DNA from: Ilumatobacteraceae bacterium
GTDB taxonomy: Bacteria; Actinomycetota; Acidimicrobiia; Acidimicrobiales; Ilumatobacteraceae
Direction: 5' to 3'
DNA: 50,285 nucleotides
Assembly (NCBI GenBank): GCA_017859395.1
Contig: JAFMNE010000014.1
Coordinates: 1-50,285, forward strand
Below are positions 8,262 through 18,559 of the stretch, piece after piece. Below the pieces are notes generated by a model. The model was not told the DNA's origin and did no database searches. It saw nothing but the letters and a program-made list of their open reading frames with translations. A program made the translations under genes and the position numbers. Within the stretch, counting starts at the first letter, position 1; each line of letters opens with the position of its first letter.

Positions 8262-9140
8262 ATGGCAGAAAATGCAGTAGACGAGGACAATCGGGTCGCC
8301 GTCGTTACCGGTGGGGCGGGTGGCATCGGTCACGCCGCCGTGGAGCGGTGGCTGGCGCTGGGCTGGTCGGTCGTCGCTGCTGATCTGAATGCGGAACGCG
8401 GAGCGGAACTCCTTGCAGAGGTCGACGGTGGTGACCGGCTGCTGTTCGTACCTGTCGACGTGTCCATTGAAGAGGACATGGCCGGGCTGATCGACACGGC
8501 TGTCGCCCGGTTCGGCCGCGTCGACGCGATGTTTAACAACGCCGGAATCGGCGGAGCCTTCGGCCCGATCACCGAGCAGACGGTTGCGGACTGGGATGCA
8601 ACGTTCGCTGTGAACCTGCGCTCGGTGTTCCTCGGCACCAAGCATGCGGCACGGGCGATGATCGCCGCTGGGCGACCCGGCGCCATCGTGAACACCGCTT
8701 CCGTTGCGGCACTCACCGGCGGCGGTGGGCCACAGGCCTATTCGGCAACGAAGGCCGGTGTGGTCAGCCTCACCAAGTCGACCGCTGTTGAACTGGCGGA
8801 GCATCGCATCCGGGTGAACGCCGTATGCCCGGGTGCGGTGTACACCGAGTTGTTGCACCGCGGCGACCCTGAGCACACCGACTCATGGCGTCGTGAGATT
8901 CAACCGTGGCCCGATCGTGGTGATGCGGCCGCCATTGCCGACGTGGCGATCTGGCTGGCCTCCGATGAGGCCCGATTCGTGACCGGTACCAGCGTGGTGG
9001 CCGATGGGGGGCTGCTCGCAGCCACGCCCCGGTTGATGGATCACGACCTGTCGCATATGCGGTCGATGTCGGGCATTGCATGGGGCACCACCGGACGACG
9101 TGCCGAGGTGCGCCGCCTGGACGCCCCACCAGAGCGCTAA
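8262..9140 (+). CDS. Short-chain dehydrogenase/reductase (SDR)
   Basis: A classical SDR with an NAD(P)-binding TGGAGGIGHA loop near residue 18, the structural NNAGIGG motif, the catalytic Ser in NTASVAAL, and the YSATK active-site Tyr/Lys pair. Asp in ADLNAER after strand 2 suggests NAD rather than NADP. Length, 292 residues, is slightly above the 250-residue norm because of a C-terminal tail beyond GTSVVADGGLLA. The substrate is unknown. The ATG at 8262 follows a GGGAGAG ribosome site; longer readings would run into the divergent transporter promoter. Confidence 0.93.
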   Translation: MAENAVDEDNRVAVVTGGAGGIGHAAVERWLALGWSVVAADLNAERGAELLAEVDGGDRLLFVPVDVSIEEDMAGLIDTAVARFGRVDAMFNNAGIGGAFGPITEQTVADWDATFAVNLRSVFLGTKHAARAMIAAGRPGAIVNTASVAALTGGGGPQAYSATKAGVVSLTKSTAVELAEHRIRVNAVCPGAVYTELLHRGDPEHTDSWRREIQPWPDRGDAAAIADVAIWLASDEARFVTGTSVVADGGLLAATPRLMDHDLSHMRSMSGIAWGTTGRRAEVRRLDAPPER

Positions 9141-9194
9141 CCCGGTGCGGGCTGGATGCTCCGGCCCGACTTGTAGTGAACATCTGAGCGCTGA

Positions 9195-9200
9195 CAGCAT
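9195..9200 (+). promoter_or_regulatory. CANNNT -10-like element (CAGCAT)
   Basis: CAGCAT lies 6 nt before the ATG at 9207, the leaderless geometry seen elsewhere in the window, with C replacing the first T. Confidence 0.3.
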
Positions 9201-9206
9201 GCGCCC

Positions 9207-9950
9207 ATGGATGCTCGTGAACTGATGAACCGCACCTGTCCCGCCACCGGTGATGTGGGCGCTGCCTTCTACTTCCACCCGGACACCGTGGCCTATGGCA
9301 AGGAGAACCTCGGCCTTGATGGTTTCCGGTTCTATTTCTTGGGTCGTGGCGGCGTGCTTGGCGATGTCGACCCGTCGGTGGTGCACGCAGCCTTCGGGTA
9401 CTTCAACCCGGGTCTCGTCGCCAAGATGTGGTCCACGGCTGCCGAGAAGGTGGCCCCGCGTGACGCGGCTCGGCAGTACCTGGCCTGCGGTCATCGTCTG
9501 GCACGGCGCGTGCTCGACGGCATCGATGGTCTTGATGCTTATGCCGCTGCTGCGGGCGCGATCATCGACGCCGTCGACGACTCGGCTCTGTCGCTGTTCG
9601 CCGGGCTGCGTGCTGAAGAGGTGCCCAGCGATGCCCCAGCCGCCGCATTCCACCAAGCGATGGTGCTGCGCGAACTGCGCGGGTCGGTGCACCTCGTCGC
9701 CGTCGCGGCGGTGGGTCTGCCGAGCGTGGTGGCCCACCAGATCAAACGTCCCAATGATGTGCAGTCATTCGGCTGGCCCGAAGACATCGCAGCGCCCACC
9801 GATGAGCAGCGCGCAGCGCTCGATCGGGCGGAGGAGATCACCAACGACATGCTGGCGCCGGCGTTTGCCGTGCTCGATGACGCGGGTGCCGAGGCGTTGA
9901 TCGCGGGTATCGACGCGATGCACGCCGCGTTGAACCCGAAGGGTGATTGA
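9207..9950 (+). CDS. SCO6745-family protein, function unknown
   Basis: This soluble 247-residue, mostly helical protein resembles the actinobacterial SCO6745 family; GFRFYFLGRGGVLGDV, then HAAFGYFNPGLVAKMW and LRELRGSVHLVAV are the recognisable segments. Members are sometimes found beside natural-product genes, but no enzymatic activity is established to my knowledge. There are no membrane segments or signal peptide. The gene lies 66 nt after the dehydrogenase on the same strand and its 3' end meets manA tail to tail with 8 nt between them. The family assignment is from memory. Confidence 0.7.
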   Translation: MDARELMNRTCPATGDVGAAFYFHPDTVAYGKENLGLDGFRFYFLGRGGVLGDVDPSVVHAAFGYFNPGLVAKMWSTAAEKVAPRDAARQYLACGHRLARRVLDGIDGLDAYAAAAGAIIDAVDDSALSLFAGLRAEEVPSDAPAAAFHQAMVLRELRGSVHLVAVAAVGLPSVVAHQIKRPNDVQSFGWPEDIAAPTDEQRAALDRAEEITNDMLAPAFAVLDDAGAEALIAGIDAMHAALNPKGD

Positions 9951-9958
9951 ACTCAGGG

Positions 9959-10915
9959 TCAGCAGGCGCTGACAATCCACGTGTCGACAGTGGTAATGGC
10001 CGCCTCGCCCGGTTCGAGCACGATGGCCACACCGTTATCGCTGATCCCGATCTCCCACATGGTGGCTGTACGGCCCTCGCCGGCCTCCCAACGCTCGAGG
10101 GCCACGCCGGCTGCGGGCAACTCGAAACGTGCTGCGGAGGCCAGCACCGGGTTGTCGAGCGGGGTTGGGTCCACCGTGGCGAGTAGCAGGTCGACGTCGA
10201 CCTCTTTTGATGTGAGTCCACCGCGCACCACGTTGTCGCTGGCACCCATGAGTTCGATCCCGGCACCGCGCAGATAGGCGTGCAGATTGCCGGCATCCAG
10301 ACGCAGCGCTGCTCCGGGTGGCACCTCCACCAGATTCAACAACAACGTGGCTACGACCGATGCCTCGCCGGGATACATCGCATCGAGGGTCACAACCCAG
10401 CGCGCCTCATCGCTTGAATGCCCGCGACAGGCACCGATCGCGGCCGCAATGTCGATCTCATCGCGATACAACGCCTCGAGTGCCGTGCCAGGCCCGTTCG
10501 CGCGGAGCAACGCAGCAAGGTCGTTCACCCCAATGTCGTCGAGCAGAGCCATCGTGCGCTCTACCGGGCGCACCCCGCACAACGCCGTCACCGGCGTGAT
10601 CGCCATGAGCAATTCTGGTTTCGGATACGGATCGCCGAATACACCGCGGTCGTATCCGCGCCGCGCACCCTCGGCATCTGGATGGGTTTGTAATGACAAC
10701 GGTCGCGCAGCGGCCAGCACCTTCAGTAGATAACCGAGATCACCGGTCAGCGTGGACAGCGCGCGACCGTCGTCGAGGGTGGCCGGCCCACGAGGGTGAG
10801 TGCCGAGCCACAGTTCGGCCCAGGGTCGGCCGTCGGGTGTAGCGCCCAGCAACTGCGGGATCACCTCGGTATCGCCCCAGTCGTAGTGCTGCACCACACC
10901 GTGCACCTCGAACAT
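9959..10915 (-). CDS. manA: Mannose-6-phosphate isomerase, class I
   Basis: ManA interconverts fructose-6-phosphate and mannose-6-phosphate with a zinc ion, feeding GDP-mannose and mannosylated glycans. The 318-residue protein is short for type I enzymes (about 390-410). Motifs are HYDWGD at residue 11, AELWLGTHPRGP, SLQTHPD with zinc-site residues, and DAGNLHAYLRGAGIELMGASDNVVRGGLTSK, the catalytic region. The ATG at 10915 is preceded by TACCGT 6 nt upstream. It is a single gene convergent with the SCO6745-like gene; nucS lies behind it on the same strand, 39 nt away. Confidence 0.95.
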   Translation of the reverse strand: MFEVHGVVQHYDWGDTEVIPQLLGATPDGRPWAELWLGTHPRGPATLDDGRALSTLTGDLGYLLKVLAAARPLSLQTHPDAEGARRGYDRGVFGDPYPKPELLMAITPVTALCGVRPVERTMALLDDIGVNDLAALLRANGPGTALEALYRDEIDIAAAIGACRGHSSDEARWVVTLDAMYPGEASVVATLLLNLVEVPPGAALRLDAGNLHAYLRGAGIELMGASDNVVRGGLTSKEVDVDLLLATVDPTPLDNPVLASAARFELPAAGVALERWEAGEGRTATMWEIGISDNGVAIVLEPGEAAITTVDTWIVSAC

Positions 10916-10921
10916 GGCGTC

Positions 10922-10927
10922 ACGGTA
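10922..10927 (-). promoter_or_regulatory. -10 element of manA
   Basis: TACCGT, 6-nt spacer, ATG at 10915; no Shine-Dalgarno sequence. Confidence 0.55.
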
Positions 10928-10954
10928 GCCGCGGGCAGGGCCGCTGAGCCGTTG

Positions 10955-11614
10955 TTAGAACAGACGCAACTCGTCGGGGGCGAGCCCCCGCAACGTGTCG
11001 TAGTCGACTTCCACGCAGCGGTATCCGCGCGACTCGGCCAGCACCCGCGCTTGAGGTTTGATCACTTGGGCGACGAACATGCCGCGCACCTCACCAAGCG
11101 ACGAATCCGTGTGGAGGCGCTCGATGTAGCGGGTGAGTTGTTCCACGCCATCGATCTCACCGCGTCGCTTGACTTCCACCGCGACCACTTGGTCGTCGGC
11201 GTCGCGACACAATAGGTCGACAGGGCCGATTGCTGTGGGGTACTCGCGGCGTACCAGACGCAGGCCGTCCTCCATTGATTCTGGTGTGGCCGCCAGCAAC
11301 TCCTGCAGGTGGGCCTCAACACCGTCTTTCGTGAGACCAGGGTCGGTGCCCAACTCGTGGTCGCTATCGGAGAGCACCTCATGCAACCAGATCGTGAGGG
11401 TCTCATCTTTCGGATTCGTGACCACCCAATGGTCGTCGTTGTCCACCAGAGTGTTCGGCGCGTTCATCCAGTTGAGGGGTTTGTAGGCGCCGCCGTCCGC
11501 GTGAATGGCCACGCACCCATCGGCTTTCACCATGATCAAGCGGGTGGCTTCGGGAAGGTGGGCGGAGAGTCGACCGGCGTAATCCACCGAGCAGCGAGCG
11601 ATCACCAGACGCAC
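10955..11614 (-). CDS. nucS: Mismatch-specific endonuclease NucS/EndoMS
   Basis: NucS cuts both strands at G-T, G-G and T-T mismatches and carries the post-replicative mismatch repair of many actinobacteria and archaea that lack MutS/MutL. The 219 residues match the family. The N-terminal half is the DNA-binding/dimer domain; the C-terminal RecB-like nuclease has the metal motif GPVDLLCRD followed by VAVEVKRRG (Asp, Glu-x-Lys) and QLTRYIERL. The chain ends ELRLF, a beta-clamp binding tail typical of the family. The GTG start at 11614 is supported by TAGGGT 6 nt before it. Confidence 0.97.
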   Translation of the reverse strand: MRLVIARCSVDYAGRLSAHLPEATRLIMVKADGCVAIHADGGAYKPLNWMNAPNTLVDNDDHWVVTNPKDETLTIWLHEVLSDSDHELGTDPGLTKDGVEAHLQELLAATPESMEDGLRLVRREYPTAIGPVDLLCRDADDQVVAVEVKRRGEIDGVEQLTRYIERLHTDSSLGEVRGMFVAQVIKPQARVLAESRGYRCVEVDYDTLRGLAPDELRLF

Positions 11615-11620
11615 GTCGTC

Positions 11621-11626
11621 ACCCTA
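11621..11626 (-). promoter_or_regulatory. -10 element of nucS
   Basis: TAGGGT, 6-nt spacer, GTG at 11614; the same hexamer precedes selO. Confidence 0.55.
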
Positions 11627-11656
11627 GGCGGCGACACAGTCGCCACCCACGCCTGT

Positions 11657-13282
11657 TCAGTTTCGACGCGCCGATTCCACGTGGGTACGCATGCGCTTTT
11701 GAATCAGGTCGCGTCGCGCCTGCAGTTCGCGATACGTGAGGCGCTCGGTCGACAGATCCACGCCGAGGCCTGCCTTCACGCTGTCGAGGTCCACCTGCAT
11801 ATTGGCTGCATCGACGCCAAGCTCACGGAACAAACGCTCGCCATGGCGCTGTGCGAACACCATGGAGATGTTCGCCACCTCGGCCAACAGATCAAGGTCG
11901 GGAGCGAGTCGGGCGATCGCGCCATCGAGGAACACCATGTTCTTCACGTAGAGCATGAGTTCTTTCGGCATCCGCGCTCCGTAACCCAGCAGGGCCTTCA
12001 CCACCCGCTGCACTTCGGCCACCATCTCCTCACCGGTGAGGGTGGTCGGGTCGATCGGCTCCTGATCGAGGCGCAGGTCGCTGATGACCGCTGCAAGATC
12101 GGTGTCGCGAGGCAGTGCACCCAGGTCACGCAGCGCCGCCATTTGGCCCATCAGGTCGTTCGTTGTGGCCGAGATCATCATCCGCAAGAACGCACGCCGT
12201 CGCTCATCGGACAGACGTGCCGTGATGCCGAAGTCCAGAAGTGCGGTGCGGCCATCGGCCAATACGAAAAGGTTGCCGCCGTGCAGATCGCCGTGGAAGA
12301 TGCCATGGATCATCGCACCCTCCATGAAGGCGACCATGCCGGTGCGGATGACTTCCTCGGTGTCGATCCCGGCGGCCTGCATGCCCACCACATCGTCGAA
12401 ATTGAATCCGTCGATGCGTTCCATGACCATGACCCGTCGTCGCACCAGTTCGGGATGGGGACGCGGCACCACGTAGCCGTCCTGGTTCAGCTCGCGCAGC
12501 ACACCTGCCACGTCCACCATGTTCGATGCCTCGAGGCGAAAATCGAGCTCCTCGACAATCGTCTCGGCGAACAACTCCACCAGGGCCGGAGGGTTTGCGA
12601 GTGCGGCCACTGGAATGCGCCCCACCAGGTGAGGGGCCAGCCAGGCCATCACCTTCAAGTCGGTACGCACCAGCCGCGCCACATCAGGACGCTGCACCTT
12701 CACCACTACGCGTTCGCCGCTGAGCAGGGTGGCCGCATGCACCTGAGCGATCGACGCTGCGGCGAGGGGAGTGGTGTCGAACTCTGCGAACACATCGTCG
12801 AGTCGCGCGCCGAGGTCAGCTTCCACGGTGCGCCGCACCTCATCGAAATCCTCGGCAGGAACCTGGTCGCGGCACTTTTTGAACTCGTCCACCAATTCTG
12901 CGGGGAACAGCCCCTCACCCGACGAGATGATCTGTGCGAGCTTGATATAGGTGGCACCGAGCCGTTCGATCGCGGTGCGGAGCCGGGCCGACAGCGCAGC
13001 ACGCGATGCCTCTGTCCCCCGATATCGACCAAGGCGCTTGCGGACCCACCAGCCGCCAACAGCGCGACCCAGATGGAACACGACCATGGCCATGCGGCCG
13101 ACGTGTGGAAGGCGGCCAGGTGTTGTCAGTCGCGGCACCTCAGCGCGTGCATCGTCGCGGAGGCGATCGGCCAGCGGAGCCCATGCGATGTGGTCGCGTT
13201 CGAGAACCCAGGGCGCAGCCTCGGTAAAGGCAGCCCATTCCATATCGAGGGGTTCGGTGCGGGGGGATTCGACCGTAGTCAC
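11657..13282 (-). CDS. ABC1/AarF/UbiB-family atypical kinase
   Basis: The 541-residue protein has the ABC1 kinase-like domain: TYIKLAQIISS (KxGQ motif, here KLAQ), AAASIAQVHAA (the A-rich nucleotide loop), VVVKVQRPDV with the ATP-binding Lys, EELDFRLEASNM, HGDLHGGNLF and LLDFGI, the metal-binding DFG. Relatives bind ATP and support ubiquinone or other isoprenoid-lipid metabolism; actinobacterial targets are unknown. Several possible starts exist; GTG at 13282 is chosen because CACACT ends 6 nt before it. ATG at 13243 is the alternative. Confidence 0.92.
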   Translation of the reverse strand: MTTVESPRTEPLDMEWAAFTEAAPWVLERDHIAWAPLADRLRDDARAEVPRLTTPGRLPHVGRMAMVVFHLGRAVGGWWVRKRLGRYRGTEASRAALSARLRTAIERLGATYIKLAQIISSGEGLFPAELVDEFKKCRDQVPAEDFDEVRRTVEADLGARLDDVFAEFDTTPLAAASIAQVHAATLLSGERVVVKVQRPDVARLVRTDLKVMAWLAPHLVGRIPVAALANPPALVELFAETIVEELDFRLEASNMVDVAGVLRELNQDGYVVPRPHPELVRRRVMVMERIDGFNFDDVVGMQAAGIDTEEVIRTGMVAFMEGAMIHGIFHGDLHGGNLFVLADGRTALLDFGITARLSDERRRAFLRMMISATTNDLMGQMAALRDLGALPRDTDLAAVISDLRLDQEPIDPTTLTGEEMVAEVQRVVKALLGYGARMPKELMLYVKNMVFLDGAIARLAPDLDLLAEVANISMVFAQRHGERLFRELGVDAANMQVDLDSVKAGLGVDLSTERLTYRELQARRDLIQKRMRTHVESARRN

Positions 13283-13288
13283 GACGTC

Positions 13289-13294
13289 AGTGTG
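13289..13294 (-). promoter_or_regulatory. CACACT -10 variant before the ABC1 kinase gene
   Basis: CACACT with a 6-nt spacer to GTG 13282. Confidence 0.45.
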
Positions 13295-13370
13295 TCGGGC
13301 AGGGCGGGCATGCGCATCTCGTGCTCGCAATCGCGGCTGTGACCTCCGGCGCGCGAGATGCCGCGAGGGT

Positions 13371-14195
13371 TCAAAATTTTGGCGGTCGACGCTCAGCGAA
13401 GGCGGCGATTCCCTCGCGGTACTCCGCTGTGCCCATCGCTTCATCGAGTGCCCGTTTTGACTCTGCGACCGATGCGGCAGGTGTAGTCGCGAGCCAGTCG
13501 CGATGCATCTGGCGTTTGGCCGACGTGACCGCGACGGGTCCCGTAGTGGTGGCGAGCATGTGTGCCCAGTCGAGCGCTGCCGACACGGTGGCGTCGGGTC
13601 CGTTGCACACGGCGTTCCACAGCCCCCACTCAGCGGTTTCGGCGCCGGTGAAGACCCGTCCCGAGAGCAGTAGATCTGCGGCGCGAGTAGTACCGATCAG
13701 ACGAGGCAGCGTCCACGACAGTCCGTATTCGGCGGGAAGCCCAAGGCGTGGCGCAGCGGTGGTCATCTTGGCCTCAGCAGCAACGAAACGCAGATCGCAG
13801 AACGCCACCAGTGCTAGCGCTACCCCGGCGCACGCACCGTTCACGGCGGCGATGACCGGCAACCGGTAGTCGAGCAGCCACGACAGGTCCTCATCAAAGG
13901 CGCTGTGTCCATCCCCGGGCCGATCGATGTCGTCGGGCATGCCCGAGTCGTAACCGCCACGTCTCGCATGGTCGGTGAGCGCCGCGGCATCGCCGCCGAC
14001 GGAGAACACTCGTCCGTGTCCGGTGACCACCACCGCCCGGACGTCATCACGGCTGTCGAGAGCCGCCATTTCGTTGATGAAGGCGGCATGCATGGCGCCG
14101 TTCCATGCGTTCGATCGATGCGGCCGGTGCAGCGAGACGATTGCCACGCGGTCGTGTACCTCGCACAGCACCGGTCGGCGATCGTCGGTGGTCAT
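13371..14195 (-). CDS. Enoyl-CoA hydratase/isomerase family protein
   Basis: A crotonase-fold protein of 274 residues. RPHRSNAWNGAM, VVVTGHGRVFSVGGDAAAL (first oxyanion-hole strand) and NGACAGVALALVAFCDLRF (second oxyanion-hole glycine) are clear, followed by PRLGLPAEYGLSWTLPRLIG. The position that is the second catalytic Glu in true hydratases appears here as PAEYGLS, so isomerase or hydrolase activity is also possible. The ATG at 14195 lies one base after the TGA of the cysQ-like gene, so it is translated as the last gene of ettA-cysQ-this gene. Its role is probably fatty-acid or branched acyl-CoA breakdown. Confidence 0.9.
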   Translation of the reverse strand: MTTDDRRPVLCEVHDRVAIVSLHRPHRSNAWNGAMHAAFINEMAALDSRDDVRAVVVTGHGRVFSVGGDAAALTDHARRGGYDSGMPDDIDRPGDGHSAFDEDLSWLLDYRLPVIAAVNGACAGVALALVAFCDLRFVAAEAKMTTAAPRLGLPAEYGLSWTLPRLIGTTRAADLLLSGRVFTGAETAEWGLWNAVCNGPDATVSAALDWAHMLATTTGPVAVTSAKRQMHRDWLATTPAASVAESKRALDEAMGTAEYREGIAAFAERRPPKF

Positions 14196-14196
14196 G

Positions 14197-14939
14197 TCAA
14201 CCCCAGAGAGCTCGCAACACGTCGTCGGACAATTCTGGCCGGCACACGATGAAATCCGGTAGCCATGGGTCGCGTTCGTTGTAGACGATCTGCGAGCCAT
14301 CGATACGGCTCACGAAGAGGCCCGCGGCCAGCGCGACCGCAGCCGGCGCCGCGGTGTCCCATTGGAACATGCCGCCGTCGTGCACGTAGATGTCGGCTTC
14401 GCCCATCACCACCGCCATCGTCTTCGCCCCGGCCGACCCAAGTCGCACCGGCTCGCAATCGAGCGCTTCGTAGACCAGATGCGCCGAATACGGGGCGCTG
14501 TTGCGCGACGTGATGAGGCGCGGGTTCGTGCGGTCCACCGCGGGCAGCACCGGTGGGGGATCCATCGCAAAGGTCGTGTCGAGCGCCGGCAATGACACCG
14601 CGCCGGCCACGAAATGGTCGTCGTCCCAGAGTGCAACATGCACAGCCCAGTCCACCCGTCCCTGCTGAGCGAATTCCTTGGTGCCATCGAGTGGGTCGAT
14701 AATCCACACGCGGCCGCCACCGAATCGTCGGGGATCCTCGCGGCCCTCTTCGCTGAGCACGGCATCGTCGGGTCGTTCGCGCGTGAGTTCCCCCATTAAG
14801 AACTCCTGAGCGACAGCATCGCCGGTGTCTTTCACGGTCCACATGCCGGCACCGCTCGCGAACAGTTCGGCGCGCGTCGCCACCAGTCGCTGCCCGGCTT
14901 CTGTGGCCAAGCGGGTGGCCAACACCTGATCAGGTGATG

Positions 14940-14943
<4 letters not shown>
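14197..14943 (-). CDS. cysQ: CysQ-type 3'(2'),5'-bisphosphate nucleotidase / inositol monophosphatase family
   Basis: The 248-residue protein has the Li-sensitive Mg phosphatase motifs: VLSEEG (metal Glu), [12 protein letters not shown] (the Asp-Pro-Leu-Asp-Gly-Thr signature) and [19 protein letters not shown] (the C-terminal W-D-x-A-A-P motif). KEF after the signature is typical of the CysQ branch, which hydrolyses phosphoadenosine phosphate from sulphate assimilation; inositol-phosphate hydrolysis is the alternative. The start overlaps the ettA stop in ATGA, so the gene is coupled to ettA. Confidence 0.88.
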
Positions 14944-16616
<1,673 letters not shown>

Positions 16617-16625
16617 GCACCTGCG

Positions 16626-16631
16626 AGGGTA
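16626..16631 (-). promoter_or_regulatory. -10 element of ettA operon
   Basis: TACCCT with a 9-nt spacer to the ATG at 16616; the transcript would be leaderless or have a 2-3 nt leader. Confidence 0.45.
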
Positions 16632-16692
16632 CCGGCTGGGTCCACACGCGGAGCCGTCGGTGAGCGTGCGCGCATTCGCAGATGTGCGGCCG

Positions 16693-16698
16693 TAACGT
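16693..16698 (+). promoter_or_regulatory. -10 element of the DMT exporter gene
   Basis: TAACGT with an 8-nt spacer to ATG 16707; no Shine-Dalgarno sequence. It is divergent from the ettA promoter, about 60 nt away. Confidence 0.5.
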
Positions 16699-16706
16699 CG
16701 GCGGCG

Positions 16707-17591
16707 ATGACGGTCACCGCAACCCCCGCACCCGATGACGTGGCGATGCGCCCGGTCGACTGGGTGCTGTTGGCGGTGCCGGGCACGGTGTGGGGTGCCA
16801 GTTTCTATCTCATTGCGTTGTCGCTCGAATCGCTCGACCCGGCATTCATCGGGTGGGCGCGCATCGTCATTGGTTTCACGGTTTTGTCGTTGGTGCCATC
16901 GGCACGACGGGCACTTCCCAGATCGGCATGGCCCCGGGTGGCCTCGCTGTCACTGGTGTGGATGGCGGTGCCGCTCAGCTTGTTCGCCTTCGCTGAGGAG
17001 CGCGTGTCGTCCGCGGTGACCGGCATGTTGAACGGGTTGAATCCGGTGACCGTGGTGGTGGTGGGTGTGGTGTGGTTCGGCACCCGGCTGACCGCGGGGC
17101 GCATTGTCGGGCTCACCGTTGGCACTCTCGGCGGGGTGATGATCGCGCTGCCCACTCTGGGCGAGGGGTCATCGAGTGTGATCGGGATCGTGATGATTAT
17201 GGCCGCTCTGACCTGTTACGGCGTGGCGATCAACGTGGCTGGCCCGCTGCAGCGCGAGCACGGGGCGCTGCCCGTCATCCGGACCGCCTTGGGTGGTGCT
17301 GCGCTCATCGCCACCCCAACCGGCCTCATCGGTCTCACCCGGTCATCAGCAGAGACGTCGTCGATCGTCGCTCTCGTCGTGTTGGGGGTGTTCGGCACCG
17401 GTGTGGCCTACGTATTTCATCTCGGCAACACCGGTCGTCTGGGTGCCACCAGGGCCAGCACCACCACGTATCTGATCCCGGGTGTGTCCATCGTGCTGGG
17501 CGTGGTGTTCCTCGACGAGTCGGTGGGGCTATTGGCGCTTGCCGGTTCGGCGGTCGCGGTGGTGGGCGCGTGGCAGGTCAACCGGTCCTGA
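16707..17591 (+). CDS. DMT-superfamily (EamA) exporter
   Basis: The 294 residues form ten hydrophobic segments in two EamA repeats. [28 protein letters not shown] at the start and the second-repeat region [23 protein letters not shown] (Pro in helix 9, Glu after helix 9) are the family pattern. Such proteins export amino acids, nucleobases or other metabolites; the substrate is unknown. The start is fixed by the TAACGT element 8 nt upstream. Confidence 0.93.
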   Translation: MTVTATPAPDDVAMRPVDWVLLAVPGTVWGASFYLIALSLESLDPAFIGWARIVIGFTVLSLVPSARRALPRSAWPRVASLSLVWMAVPLSLFAFAEERVSSAVTGMLNGLNPVTVVVVGVVWFGTRLTAGRIVGLTVGTLGGVMIALPTLGEGSSSVIGIVMIMAALTCYGVAINVAGPLQREHGALPVIRTALGGAALIATPTGLIGLTRSSAETSSIVALVVLGVFGTGVAYVFHLGNTGRLGATRASTTTYLIPGVSIVLGVVFLDESVGLLALAGSAVAVVGAWQVNRS

Positions 17592-17607
17592 GCAGTGTTG
17601 ACATGCC

Positions 17608-17613
17608 TACGAT
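17608..17613 (+). promoter_or_regulatory. -10 element of the 2OG oxygenase gene
   Basis: TACGAT with a 7-nt spacer to ATG 17621. It lies within the region that two more upstream in-frame ATGs (17603, 17612) would make coding, and favours the third ATG. Confidence 0.5.
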
Positions 17614-17620
17614 GAGCCCC

Positions 17621-18466
17621 ATGACACCCGATGTGGTTGATTTTCGCTCGCCGGATGCGCCGGCACGGTTCACCGAAAGCCTGCGCGCTACTGGCTTTGC
17701 CGTGGTGACCAACCATCCGCTTCCCTGGGAACTCGTCGAGTCGATCTATGCCGAGTGGGACGAGTTCTTCACTAGCGGGGCTGCTGATGCCTACACCGTG
17801 GGTGAGGACAACCAGGAGGGATACTTCCCGCCGAAGGTGGCCGAGACGGCCAAGGGCCGCACGGTGCGCGACCTGAAAGAGTTCTTTCACGTCTACCCAT
17901 GGAGTGACAAGTACCCGAGCGAGGTGTCCCGCGACGCGTTCCGCTATCGCGACATCGCCACCGATGTGGCATCCACATTGCTCGGGTGGGTGGATGCTCA
18001 CACTCCGGCCGAGGTCGCTGAGCAGTTATCGATGCCGGTGGCGCAGATGCTCGAGGGCAATACCCGCACGCTGTTGCGCATCCTGCGATATCCGCCGCTC
18101 GAGGGCGATGTGCCCGATGGTGCCGTTCGCGCGGCCGCCCACGAGGACATCAACCTGCTCACCGTGCTGCCTGCCAGCAATGAGAGCGGATTGGAGCTGC
18201 TCGGCACCGATGGAGAGTGGTACGCGGTGCCATGCGACCCGGGGTCGATCGCGGTGAATTGCGGCGAAATGCTTGACCGCGCGTCGAACGGGTATTTCCC
18301 AGCCACCACCCATCGTGTCGTGAACCCGCTCGGCGAGGCCGCTCTGCGTGCTCGTATGTCACTGCCGCTGTTCCTCGCCGCCGCCGACGATGTGGTGATC
18401 ACCGATGGGCGCACCGCGGGGGAATTGCTCGCGGAACGCATTGCGGAGTTGCGCAGCCAAGACTGA
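17621..18466 (+). CDS. Fe(II)/2-oxoglutarate-dependent oxygenase, isopenicillin N synthase-like
   Basis: A 281-residue double-stranded beta-helix oxygenase. VDFRSPDAPARFTESLRATGFAVVTNH is the N-terminal segment of this superfamily. Iron ligands appear as His and Asp in AAHEDINLLTVLP and His in TTHRVVNP; Arg-x-Ser in RARMSLPLFL binds 2-oxoglutarate. The substrate is unknown; relatives hydroxylate or desaturate small molecules. The gene is on the same strand as kgd, which consumes the same cosubstrate, but a separate promoter precedes kgd, so a functional link is only a guess. ATG 17603 would add six residues. Confidence 0.92.
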   Translation: MTPDVVDFRSPDAPARFTESLRATGFAVVTNHPLPWELVESIYAEWDEFFTSGAADAYTVGEDNQEGYFPPKVAETAKGRTVRDLKEFFHVYPWSDKYPSEVSRDAFRYRDIATDVASTLLGWVDAHTPAEVAEQLSMPVAQMLEGNTRTLLRILRYPPLEGDVPDGAVRAAAHEDINLLTVLPASNESGLELLGTDGEWYAVPCDPGSIAVNCGEMLDRASNGYFPATTHRVVNPLGEAALRARMSLPLFLAAADDVVITDGRTAGELLAERIAELRSQD

Positions 18467-18546
18467 GACGGTGTGGCGTGACCGATTCCGCACCACGACC
18501 GCGACGAATTACACCGTGCGGTCTGCGTCTGGGTGCACGAGCGCAC

Positions 18547-18552
18547 TAGCCT
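18547..18552 (+). promoter_or_regulatory. -10 element of kgd, leaderless GTG start
   Basis: TAGCCT, 7-nt spacer, GTG at 18560. This supports GTG 18560 over a GTG nine codons upstream. Confidence 0.55.
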
Positions 18553-18559
18553 CGCGTGC

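Noticed and set aside
11309-13342. Long open frame antisense to the ABC1 kinase and nucS
   Set aside because: Both genes on the minus strand have complete family motifs; the plus-strand frame has none.
17599-17604. TTGACA next to TACGAT as a -35/-10 pair
   Set aside because: Only 4 bases separate them; the normal distance is about 17.
18533-18559. Nine-codon upstream extension of kgd from a GTG
   Set aside because: The TAGCCT element lies inside it, and the family N-terminus begins at the GTG at 18560.
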